Assembly: GCA_013695335.1 (NCBI GenBank)
Contig: JACDAR010000097.1
Coordinates: forward strand, 1 to 30,849
Reading direction: 5' to 3'
Length of the DNA stretch: 30,849 nt
Source of the DNA: Rubrobacter sp.
GTDB lineage: Bacteria > Actinomycetota > Rubrobacteria > Rubrobacterales > Rubrobacteraceae
Below the pieces are notes generated by a model, which had not been told where the DNA came from, searched no databases, and saw only the letters and a program-made list of their open reading frames with translations. A program made the position numbers and the translations under genes. How positions within the stretch are numbered: position 1 is the first letter of the stretch; every line of letters starts with the position of its first letter. Below, piece after piece: positions 16,435 to 23,032 of this stretch.

Positions 16435-18071
16435 GGTGTCTCCTCTCCGCCGTCACCATCGTGGCCGAGTTGCTCCACCCGGCGTTTCACAGCCTCGTCC
16501 GTGACGGACTGACGGATCTCCTCGACCCTATCTGCGGTCGCGTCCTCGGCGACCAGTTCAGGCGTATCTACCTCGGGCTCGGCCTTCGTCTCGGCCTTGA
16601 GGCCCTCTATCTCTCGCTCGCGCTCGCGGATGCGGACCTTTATCTCCTCCAGGCGGTCCCGGATCGCCTGCATATCAGCCGGTGAGAACAGCGGCTCGTC
16701 GCCGGTCCCGATCATGCGCCGCGCGATGGCGAGGAAATCGACCGACTCCTGCCCGTCCTTCGAGCCTATCTGGACCACCTGCGGCAGCCGCTCGGCCACC
16801 GCCTCCAGCCGCTCCAGAACGTCCTGCTGGAAGCGGTATTCAAGTATCTCCGGCGCCGCAGCCCCGCTCACCGCCCGGATATCCAGAGCCTGGGCTTCGA
16901 GCAGCGCCGCATTCGCGTTTGCCTCGCTCTCGGCCTCGACCATCCGCTCGCGGGCGCGGGCGTTGGCGCGGTTGGTCTCCTGCTCGCGGGCCGTGTCTAT
17001 ACGGGCCTGGTAGCTGGCGATCTCCGCCTGTATCGCGGAGAGCGTCTCCCGCAGGGAAGCCAGTTCTTTGTTGAGATCTCCCTCATCCTGCTCCTTGCGG
17101 AGCTGAAGCTCGTACTCGTAGGTGTACGCCTCCTTCGCCACCCGCACCATCTCGGGTGCGGCGAGGTCCATCCTGTACTCCTGGCTGGCTGGCTCGGCGT
17201 GGGTGATGTTGGCGTTGGTGAAGCGGACGGCAGGGAGGAATTGCTCGTTCAGGGAGTCGATGAACTTCTGGGTGCTCTCGCCGACGAGGTCGTAGATATC
17301 CTCGGCGCGCTGCTCGTAGATCAGGGCCCGCGTGACCTCGCTGATCGCGTTCTCCAGCTTGTCCGAGAAGCCCTTGACCCCGCCGACGGTGAAGATGAAC
17401 TCGGCTGGCTCCTCGATGCGGAACTGCAGGAAAAGGTCAACGCTCGCGTTCACCCGGCTCGCGGTCGGGGCCTCGCGCACCGGCGCGTTGTACGGGTACT
17501 CGCGGGCGGTGTTGACCAGATAGCTGACCTGCTTCCACGGGTTGAAGAGGAGCTTGCGCCCCGCGTCCACTACCTCTTCCAGCTTGCCGAAGCGTGTGAT
17601 CACCGCCTTGCAACCATCAGGGACCATCACCACGCTCTGGCGCCACCATCCGAAGAGAGCCAGCAGGATGAGCAGCACCCACAGATGGGGACCGAAGATC
17701 GCCAGGACGATACCGCCGCCGAGGGCGGCTACGACGAGCGTCACGAGCACGCCGAGCAGGGCGAACACCACCATCATCCCTATCGGCATCAGGCGCCAGA
17801 ACAGGGACTGGCGGTTCGGGATCACGACCGGCGAGATGGCGTTGATAAACCGTCCCGACTCTCCCGTTTCAGGGAAGCTGCGGTTCAGGATCTCCGCCGC
17901 GTCACCCAGCGAGGCTGTGCGCTGTTCTATGCGTGTCCCGGCGGAGCCGCCACGCTCGCGGGCCGAGAGGAAATCCCGAGGGTCTACCCGGAACTGCTCG
18001 ACCTGATCCCTGGCCTGTTCCCCCGCTTCGTCAAAAGCATCCCGCGTCCGGCGGCTAGTCTCTCTGATCAA
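16431..18071 (-). CDS. SPFH/Band-7 membrane protein (first of pair)
   Basis: A 546-residue paralogue of the downstream protein. A hydrophilic N-terminus of about 80 residues is followed by SPVVIPNRQ, then membrane helices at about 93-117 and 119-142. The SPFH domain spans about 145-330 (MVPDGCKAVITRFGKLEEVV, VNASVDLFLQFRIEEPAEF), and an Ala/Glu-rich coiled coil spans about 330-425. An acidic C-terminal region ends in a charged tail. The start is TTG with GGGAGG about 6 nt upstream. Both proteins share the pre-membrane PVVIP element and the two-helix hairpin, so they arose by duplication. Expected location is the cytoplasmic membrane with the coiled coil in the cytoplasm. Function is inferred as a scaffold. 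Confidence 0.88.
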   Translation of the reverse strand: MIRETSRRTRDAFDEAGEQARDQVEQFRVDPRDFLSARERGGSAGTRIEQRTASLGDAAEILNRSFPETGESGRFINAISPVVIPNRQSLFWRLMPIGMMVVFALLGVLVTLVVAALGGGIVLAIFGPHLWVLLILLALFGWWRQSVVMVPDGCKAVITRFGKLEEVVDAGRKLLFNPWKQVSYLVNTAREYPYNAPVREAPTASRVNASVDLFLQFRIEEPAEFIFTVGGVKGFSDKLENAISEVTRALIYEQRAEDIYDLVGESTQKFIDSLNEQFLPAVRFTNANITHAEPASQEYRMDLAAPEMVRVAKEAYTYEYELQLRKEQDEGDLNKELASLRETLSAIQAEIASYQARIDTAREQETNRANARARERMVEAESEANANAALLEAQALDIRAVSGAAAPEILEYRFQQDVLERLEAVAERLPQVVQIGSKDGQESVDFLAIARRMIGTGDEPLFSPADMQAIRDRLEEIKVRIREREREIEGLKAETKAEPEVDTPELVAEDATADRVEEIRQSVTDEAVKRRVEQLGHDGDGGEETP

Positions 18072-18104
18072 AGTGTCCTCCCATGCTACGGACGTTGAGA
18101 TCCC

Positions 18105-18113
18105 AAATTAACA
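18105..18113 (-). promoter_or_regulatory. Putative extended -10 promoter of the SPFH pair
   Basis: On the minus strand TGT followed by TAATTT forms an extended -10 element about 35 nt before the TTG start of the first SPFH gene, after the tenA stop. No clear -35 is seen. It suggests the SPFH pair can be expressed separately from tenA. Confidence 0.35.
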
Positions 18114-18182
18114 GGTTTCAGCACACACCGCGACCTGAAAACGCACAGGAAAAATCGGAGATCCAACTCTCGGAGTACGTTG

Positions 18183-18853
18183 CTAGACTGGCCAGTCTTC
18201 CAGGGAGTAGGCCATGCTCCAGAACATGTGCTCCACCTGACAGCTCGTCATGAAGTGGTCCTCCATACGAAGAAGCTCGTCCTTGCCTGCGCGTTCGGCG
18301 AGGCAGTCTATGAGGTCGGCGTACCTGTGGTTTATGTCCGCGACCGCCGGGTCCGCATAGAAGTCGATCCACTGTTTGAAAAGATGCGAGTCGTCTGGCT
18401 TTACTTCGTCCTTGAGACGGAGCCCGATCTCCCAGTACGTCAATGGGCACGGATACAGGGCCGCCATCAACTCCGCAAGCGTCCCTGAGTGGGCTGCGTG
18501 GAACATGTGGCGCATGTAGTTGCGGGCGGTCGGGGCGAGGAACTGCGTGCGTTCCAGTTCCACCATCGAATATCCTGAGACCCTGGCGAAGTTATGGTGG
18601 GGGTGGGTCTCACTGGCGAGGATAAAGCCGATCTGCTCGTTGAAGAAGGCTATGTCGTCGCGGCGGTCGCACTTGGAGATGGCGAGGCCGTAGATCTGGC
18701 AGAAGACGGTACGGTACTGAAAGTCCTGGCGCACGTAGTGGGCGAGTTGCTCGCCCTTCAGGCTCTTTCGGCGATGCCCCGCACGAACGGGTGATCGAAA
18801 ATCCGCTCGAAGATGGGGTCGGCATTCTGGCGTAGCTGCGCGGAAAACTGCAT
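18183..18853 (-). pseudogene. tenA: Aminopyrimidine aminohydrolase/thiaminase II (TenA), frameshifted
   Basis: The ATG at 18853 opens a typical TenA N-terminus (MQFSAQLRQNADPIFERIF, then DHPFVRGIAE) that stops at a TGA at 18758-18760. The rest of the protein continues in another frame from SLKGEQLAHYVRQDFQY to the end, including YPCPLTYWEIG with the likely catalytic Cys and a C-terminal EHMFWSMAY. The break is in a GAAAGAGC run near 18764-18769 and is repaired by adding one base. TenA salvages the pyrimidine of degraded thiamine. The intact remainder (about 220 residues in total when joined) and the intact riboswitch suggest a recent mutation or a sequence error. Confidence 0.85.
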
Positions 18854-18950
18854 GATCTCCCTCCGCCGACATTATCCGGATCAGGTTCCTCGGGTCAGCG
18901 CGGTCCCAGCGCTATCTCAGCCCCCTGCCGGGAGCCCCCCGCTATCAGCG
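18854..18950 (-). promoter_or_regulatory. TPP riboswitch (THI element)
   Basis: On the minus strand the conserved aptamer parts occur in order: GGGGGCTGAGATAGC, then GACCCGAGGAACCTGATC, then CCGGATAATGTCGGCG and GGAGGGAG. These match the THI-box consensus (CTGAGA, ACCC...GAACCTGATC, GGATAATGCCAGCG, AGGGA). The distal GGAGGGAG of the aptamer is also the Shine-Dalgarno sequence of tenA, 4 nt before the ATG, and a TGAT/ATCA pairing closes P1 over the start codon. Binding of TPP should therefore block translation directly. A weak promoter (TGGAAA, 17 nt, TATGGT) may lie just upstream. Confidence 0.95.
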
Positions 18951-18990
18951 GGTCACCATACAACAAGATTTCATCTGTTTCCACGACGAA

Positions 18991-19021
18991 AGCGGCGCCG
19001 ATTCTGGTTTCCGACGCCGCT
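18991..19021 (-). terminator. Candidate terminator after rtcB
   Basis: Seven-base arms AGCGGCG and CGCCGCT, with further imperfect pairing inside, form a hairpin that on the minus strand ends in TTTCGT, 6 nt after the rtcB stop. The T-run is short, so termination may be partial. Confidence 0.5.
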
Positions 19022-19027
19022 CCCGGC

Positions 19028-20470
19028 CTAGCGGTTCTTCTTTCTCCTGCGGGGCTTGCCGCCGCTGTCCATACGGACTATCTTCGGCGTGAACCTGCCT
19101 ACGAGGTCCACGAGTTCCCCCTGTAAACCGACGACGGTCCCGATGTCCTTGTACGCCTGGGGCGCTTCGTCCACGGAGCCGCCGATGAGCGTGACGCCTT
19201 TATCAGCGAGGTAGCTCCTCCAGCGTTCCTCGGGGATGCTCTGAAATGCCCTGGTACGGCTCATGAGCCTGCCAGCGCCGTGGGATGCGGAGTTGATGGA
19301 GTCCTCGTTGCCCCGTCCGCGCACGACGTAGCCGGGATCCCCCATCGAACCAGGGATCACACCCATCACACCCGGACCAGCCGGGGTCGCGCCTTTACGG
19401 TGGACCAGCGTCTCTTGGTCGTTCCACTTTTCTCGCCAGCAGAAATTATGATGGTTCTCCACCTTCGCCAGAACCTCCTCTCCGAGGGCCTTCGCAACCT
19501 TGTCGTGGATCACGGCGTGGTTGGCCGAGGCGAATCGTCCTGCGAGGTTCATGGAGATCCAGTATTCCTCACCCTCTTCGCTCGTCAGGTCGAGCCACGC
19601 TAGGTCAGCGACGCTCTTGTGTAGCTTCGGATGCTTCTGCTTGGCTATTTTGGAGTAGCGGTTGGCGATCTTGAACCCAACGCCCCGGCTCCCCGAGTGT
19701 GAGAGCAGCGCGAGATACTTGCGTCCCGGCTCGAAGGCGAACTCTTCGTCCGCCTCGGACTCGAGCGCTTCGAAGACGCCCCACTCCACAAAGTGGTTGC
19801 CCGATCCCGAGGTGCCGAGCTGGGCGCGGCCCGTGTCCTTGAGTCCTTTCACGAAAGATGTGGCTCCCCATGCGGGGTCGTCGAGGACTTCGTGCTCCGG
19901 ACGGCGTCCTTCCTTGTACTTGGAGCCAGCCCCGAAGTTCGTGTTCCGCAGCAGCACGTCAGCGAGGTCATCCCTCCGCCCATCGAGAAGGTCAGCCGAC
20001 ACTTCAAATACCGAAAGTCGCATTCTGCATGCTATGTCCACGCCCACGGCCCACGGTGTCACCGCGCCTTCGGTGGCGAGGACGCCGCCTACGGGGAGAC
20101 CGTAGCCGAGGTGGGCGTCTGGCATGAGAGCGCCGCCGACGGAGACGGGGAGGCGCATAGCGCCCTCCATCTGGGCCGTGGTGTTCTGCTCGATGAGGCC
20201 GGAGCCCCACACTTCGTAGGGGATGGCCTCGTCACGCAGCTCGTCGGCTGGTACGGCTTCGGCGGCCCGGATGCTCTCCCACTCGCGGGCGAGCGGGGCG
20301 AGGGTTTCGTCTACTTCCGGGGCGGGCGTGATGCGCGCCTTTTCGAGCTGGCGCAGGATCTCATCTTCGTCCATGCCCCTGTCGCGCAGTTGCGTAGCCG
20401 CCTTCAGGGCCAGACCAATGGCCTTACCCTGAGGCCAGCCGTGTTCGATCAGGTCAGTTCCCGTTATCAT
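19028..20470 (-). CDS. rtcB: RtcB-family RNA ligase
   Basis: A 480-residue RtcB-family protein (the classical E. coli enzyme is about 400), joining RNA 2',3'-cyclic phosphate or 3'-phosphate to 5'-OH ends with GTP and Mn2+. Seen are MPDAHLGYGLPVGGV near 116-130, GVDIACRM with Cys148, GTSGSGNHFVEW with Asn225-His226, SHSGSRG with His258, NHHNFCWRE at 340-348, and SASHGAGRLMSR, where His397 would be guanylylated. The N-terminal 75-residue extension is helical. The ATG at 20470 has AAGGAGAG just upstream; the frame extends 29 codons further without support. The variant core motifs and the neighbours (DIP1984 protein, tRNA-like RNA, SPFH pair) place it in an RNA-repair type locus rather than with RtcA/archease. 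Confidence 0.93.
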   Translation of the reverse strand: MITGTDLIEHGWPQGKAIGLALKAATQLRDRGMDEDEILRQLEKARITPAPEVDETLAPLAREWESIRAAEAVPADELRDEAIPYEVWGSGLIEQNTTAQMEGAMRLPVSVGGALMPDAHLGYGLPVGGVLATEGAVTPWAVGVDIACRMRLSVFEVSADLLDGRRDDLADVLLRNTNFGAGSKYKEGRRPEHEVLDDPAWGATSFVKGLKDTGRAQLGTSGSGNHFVEWGVFEALESEADEEFAFEPGRKYLALLSHSGSRGVGFKIANRYSKIAKQKHPKLHKSVADLAWLDLTSEEGEEYWISMNLAGRFASANHAVIHDKVAKALGEEVLAKVENHHNFCWREKWNDQETLVHRKGATPAGPGVMGVIPGSMGDPGYVVRGRGNEDSINSASHGAGRLMSRTRAFQSIPEERWRSYLADKGVTLIGGSVDEAPQAYKDIGTVVGLQGELVDLVGRFTPKIVRMDSGGKPRRRKKNR

Positions 20471-20610
20471 TGTTCTCTCCTTCCGGGGAGCACGACCTGC
20501 CCCTGTCCCATCGAGGGAGACCCTCTCCCTCCCCTCACCCACTCGGAGATGGTCCAACGCCCGGTGGTTACGATGAATCGTACCCGGTGCCCGTGTGACG
20601 ATGCTGGGCT

Positions 20611-20712
20611 AACGATGAGAACGGGAATCGAACCCTACCATGCCGCCCCAACACGTCAGAACCGTTGTCACGGTGTGCACCATGTGCGGTTGCGCTCGCT
20701 ACCAACCCCTGA
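20611..20712 (-). ncRNA. tRNA-like RNA element between DIP1984 and rtcB genes
   Basis: The 280-nt spacer between two co-directional genes contains, on the minus strand, a tRNA T-arm-like element (GGG TTCGATT CCC at about 20622-20634). Upstream of it in the RNA are hairpins: GGTTG/CAACC around a GTAGCGAGCG loop (D-arm-like), CATGGT/ACCGTG with a GCAC loop, and an imperfect arm with loop TTCTGAC. A 7-bp acceptor stem cannot be paired convincingly and the T-stem has only three strong pairs, so it is not an ordinary tRNA. It may be the tRNA-like RNA of an RtcB-linked repair system. The ends are approximate. Confidence 0.4.
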
Positions 20713-20751
20713 AACGCGGGCTACCTGCTCGTCGTGCTCCTTATCCTTCGT

Positions 20752-21210
20752 CTACTCCATCAACTCTGTGGTCCAGTTGGCGGCCTGGATCTTTGTGTCG
20801 AGATCCCGCCTCTCCTTCGCCACCTCGTCCATCTGGCGCCTCAGCGGCCCGACCTCGACGGTCGCGAGGGTCCGGATCTCCGCCCGCCCGTAGCGCGGCA
20901 TCCTGTTGGAAGCCGTGTCCACCAGGCTCCGCAGCAACCCGTACCGCAGCCCGAGAACGTCCCGCCTGGCGAGCGCCGCCGTGAGCGTCGTCCCGTCCTC
21001 CAGGGTCGCGCCCAGGTTGGTGCGGTTGATCCGCTCTACGTATCCTTCCAACTCCGTCAGCAGCCGATCCATCTCCAGAAGAAGCTCCCGCGGGTCCTCC
21101 GGAGGACTCTCGTTCTCCTGCACCAGCGCGCTCTGCGCGAGCCGCCCTCGCATCTGCTCCAGCCTCTTCTGCAAGTCCGCCCTGTTCGCCAGGGCTTCAG
21201 CCAGCTTCAT
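20752..21210 (-). CDS. DIP1984 family alpha-helical protein
   Basis: A 152-residue, almost wholly helical protein. MKLAEALANRADLQKRLEQM is followed by RGRLAQSALVQE, ELLLEMDRLLTELEGYVERI, NRTNLGATLEDGTTLTAALA, LRYGLLRSLVDTA and a long C-terminal helix (LRRQMDEVAKERRDLDTKIQ). The NRTNLGAT/LEDG/TLTxALARRD pattern is that of the DIP1984 ('septicolysin-like') family. Its molecular role is unknown. The family is linked to RNA ligases by gene neighbourhood, as here. The start is supported by GAGG 6 nt upstream. It lies between a tRNA-Asp-like gene and the tRNA-like spacer before rtcB, all on one strand behind one promoter. Confidence 0.85.
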   Translation of the reverse strand: MKLAEALANRADLQKRLEQMRGRLAQSALVQENESPPEDPRELLLEMDRLLTELEGYVERINRTNLGATLEDGTTLTAALARRDVLGLRYGLLRSLVDTASNRMPRYGRAEIRTLATVEVGPLRRQMDEVAKERRDLDTKIQAANWTTELME

Positions 21211-21260
21211 CTTGCCTCACCTCTCTTCCTTCGTGGTTACATGGATGCTTGCCGTTCCTG

Positions 21261-21332
21261 CGGGGACGAACGGACTCGAACCGTCGCCTTCCACCCTGAC
21301 AAGGCGGCGCTCTACCCCTGAGCTACGTCCCC
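21261..21332 (-). tRNA. tRNA-Asp(GUC)-like gene in the RtcB operon leader
   Basis: A full cloverleaf of 72 nt: perfect 7-bp acceptor GGGGACG/CGTCCCC with discriminator G73, D arm GCTC-AGGGGTA-GAGC, anticodon arm CCGCC-TTGTCAG-GGTGG with anticodon GTC, 5-nt variable loop, and T arm GACGG-TTCGAGT-CCGTT. CCA is not encoded. G34, U35, C36 and G73 fit aspartate identity, but position 38 is G whereas tRNA-Asp normally has C38. The D loop is short. It lies about 50 nt upstream of the DIP1984 start and behind the operon promoter, so it is either a normal tRNA hosted in the operon or a specialised tRNA-like RNA. Confidence 0.85.
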
Positions 21333-21594
21333 GAACAGTGGAAACAGGCCCGGCGGTTGCCGGAACCCGATGTCGCGAACCGGCTGTCTACCAGTTCCGC
21401 AACAGGATGGCCATTCGACTCACGGGACGTAGCATCCCGCAGTACCGGCCGCGCCGATGGGCATCGAGAACGCCTGGCCGCAGCCAGTAGTGGCCCGCAA
21501 ATGCCGGGGCCGCGTTGGGTTGTATCCCATTAGCTGCGATCATGTGGCGCCTCCTCTCCATCGTCTGGTTTACAGGCCGGTATTTTCCAGCCGC
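21333..21594 (-). other. Long leader of the RNA-repair operon
   Basis: About 260 nt between the predicted transcription start (near 21594) and the tRNA-Asp-like gene, without a credible ORF. It is GC-rich and can form hairpins, for example GCCGG/CCGGC around 21363-21385. At 21385-21400 the minus strand reads GCGGAACTGGTAGACA, which looks like the D-arm box of class II tRNAs (Leu/Ser). No complete second tRNA could be folded around it. It may hold a degenerate tRNA or a processed leader RNA. Confidence 0.35.
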
Positions 21595-21600
21595 CGGAGT

Positions 21601-21629
21601 AGGTTAAGGAAATATACGAAGTTTGTCAA
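21601..21629 (-). promoter_or_regulatory. Sigma-A-type promoter of the tRNA-DIP1984-rtcB operon
   Basis: On the minus strand TTGACA (21624-21629), a 17-nt spacer and TAACCT (21601-21606) form a promoter with a perfect -35. An AT-rich stretch resembling an UP element lies immediately upstream. It is the best canonical promoter in the window and points at the tRNA-like gene. Confidence 0.7.
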
Positions 21630-21887
21630 GAAAATATAAACAAAATCAATGGACGCCTGGACAACCCGCGCCTGAGCGCCTGTGACTCGCGGATAGAGCG
21701 CATTGGTCGACCGCGGTCTCTCCAGGGAAGCCCGTTCTCCAATCGAAAAGGAAGTTCCAAGACTAGCTCATTGGGCGGATGCGCCGTCCTCGCCCGCGGG
21801 TTATGCTGTCGCCATCGGGATCGCGCGAGCGACGCTTCCTCGTCTTCGGCAAGAGGTACGAGCAAGGTCGACGAAAGGATAAAAGGG

Positions 21888-22819
21888 TTGAATGACGCTA
21901 ATCGTTCGCGGGATCGCTCCGGGGGAGCGGTGGACGATGCGCGGGCTGGCTTGCGCGAGGGAATACCCAAAACGCCGAAGCTGCGGGCTCGGGAGCTCAA
22001 GGTATTCGGTGCGATCGAGGTAGCGTACCATCAATTCCTCCCCGGCGAGATCGAGACCTTGCCCTTCAAGGGACCCGTGGTCAACCTGCACCTGAGCGCC
22101 CCGCACCGCCTGGTGCAGCGCCAGGACGGACTCAATAGCGAGGGGCCTGTTGCTACGAACGACGCCGCCATCACGCCGGCGCACACGCCGGCGTGATGGC
22201 GTACGGACGCGGCCTCGGAGGACATGAGCATGCTCCTCGATGACCGCTTCATCCAGCGGATGGCCGAAGAGGCGGGCGCCGACCCCGACGGGATCGAGGT
22301 CGTGCCGCTCTTCAGCTCCCCCGACCAGCAGATAGAGCGCATCGGAAGGTCGTTCCTTTCGGAGATGGAGGCGGGGGGCTTGGACGGCGAGCTCTTCACC
22401 GAGTCGCTGGCCAACCTGCTGGCGCTGCATCTGCTCAGGAGCCACTCCTCGCTGGGACGCCGCTCCAGGCGAAGGATCGGGCGCGAAGAGGGCTTCTCCA
22501 GGCGCGCTCTCTCTCAGGCCACCGATTACATAAACGACAACCTCCCCCGCAAGCTGACGCTGAGGGAGATAGCGGGGGCGGCGCGCATGAGCCCGCACCA
22601 CTTCGCCCGCTCGTTCAAGGCCGAGACCGGCCTATCGCCGCACCAGTACGTCGTCCAAAGGCGCGTCGAGCGGGCGAAGGCGCTCCTCGCCGAACCGATC
22701 TCACCCTCGCCGAGGTCGCCAGGGCCGTTGGCTTCGCCAACCACAGTCACCTCTCCTCCCACGTAAGGCGCGTGCTGGGCGTCTCCCCGAGAGTCCTGCG
22801 CCGGGAAGATAAGCGCTAG
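21888..22819 (+). pseudogene. AraC-family regulator, broken by nonsense and frameshift
   Basis: One frame starts at a TTG with AAAGGAT upstream and encodes the same protein as the intact gene at 30097 (shared NRSR near the start, then KVF, PFKGPVVNLHLSAPHR, SEDMSMLL, IEVVPLFS, QIERIG, SLANLLALHLLRSHSSLGRR). A TGA at 22194-22196 replaces the Tyr codon found in the intact copy. The frame reopens and encodes the AraC HTH (YINDNLPRKLTLREIAGAAR, MSPHHFARSFKAETGLSPH). Near 22691 one base is missing (GCCGAACCGAT), after which the second HTH (LAEVARAVGFANHSHLSSHV) lies in another frame, ending with TAG at 22817. Two independent lesions make this a pseudogene. A small internal start at 22224 could still give a fragment with half the HTH domain. 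Confidence 0.85.
22166..22201. repeat. Perfect 16-bp inverted repeat with 4-nt loop
   Basis: CGCCATCACGCCGGCG, loop CACA, and its exact reverse complement. The in-frame stop of the AraC pseudogene lies in the right arm and is the complement of the TCA in the left arm. The intact paralogue has only a poor palindrome at the same place (CCCGCTGG CACA CCGAGC). Confidence 0.9.
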
Positions 22820-22864
22820 CGATACGCGCTAGCGCCCTCATTTGCATGAATATTCTCGAAAAAG

Positions 22865-22897
22865 AGCAAGATTCTGCAAACGAACAGCAAGATTCTG
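22865..22897 (+). promoter_or_regulatory. Direct-repeat operator, probable AraC-family site
   Basis: AGCAAGATTCTG occurs twice (22865-22876 and 22886-22897), exactly 21 bp apart, i.e. two helical turns, as is usual for AraC-family direct half-sites. The proximal copy abuts the -35 region of the promoter of the large secreted-protein gene. Confidence 0.6.
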
Positions 22898-22922
22898 TTA
22901 GTCACTCCGCCCCCCGCTCCCG

Positions 22923-22928
22923 GATAAT
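22923..22928 (+). promoter_or_regulatory. -10 box of the large secreted-protein gene
   Basis: GATAAT with no recognisable -35 hexamer 17 nt upstream. The position of the direct repeat next to the missing -35 suggests an activator-dependent promoter. The leader to the ATG at 23033 would be about 100 nt. Confidence 0.45.
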
Positions 22929-23032
22929 TCCTGCTGACAGGCTACGCCGATCTTGGGGATCAAGAGATCATGCAAGCCGGAAGAGAGTAAGGCGAGGACG
23001 GCGGGCTAGATGAAAGCGAGGATAGGAGAGAG

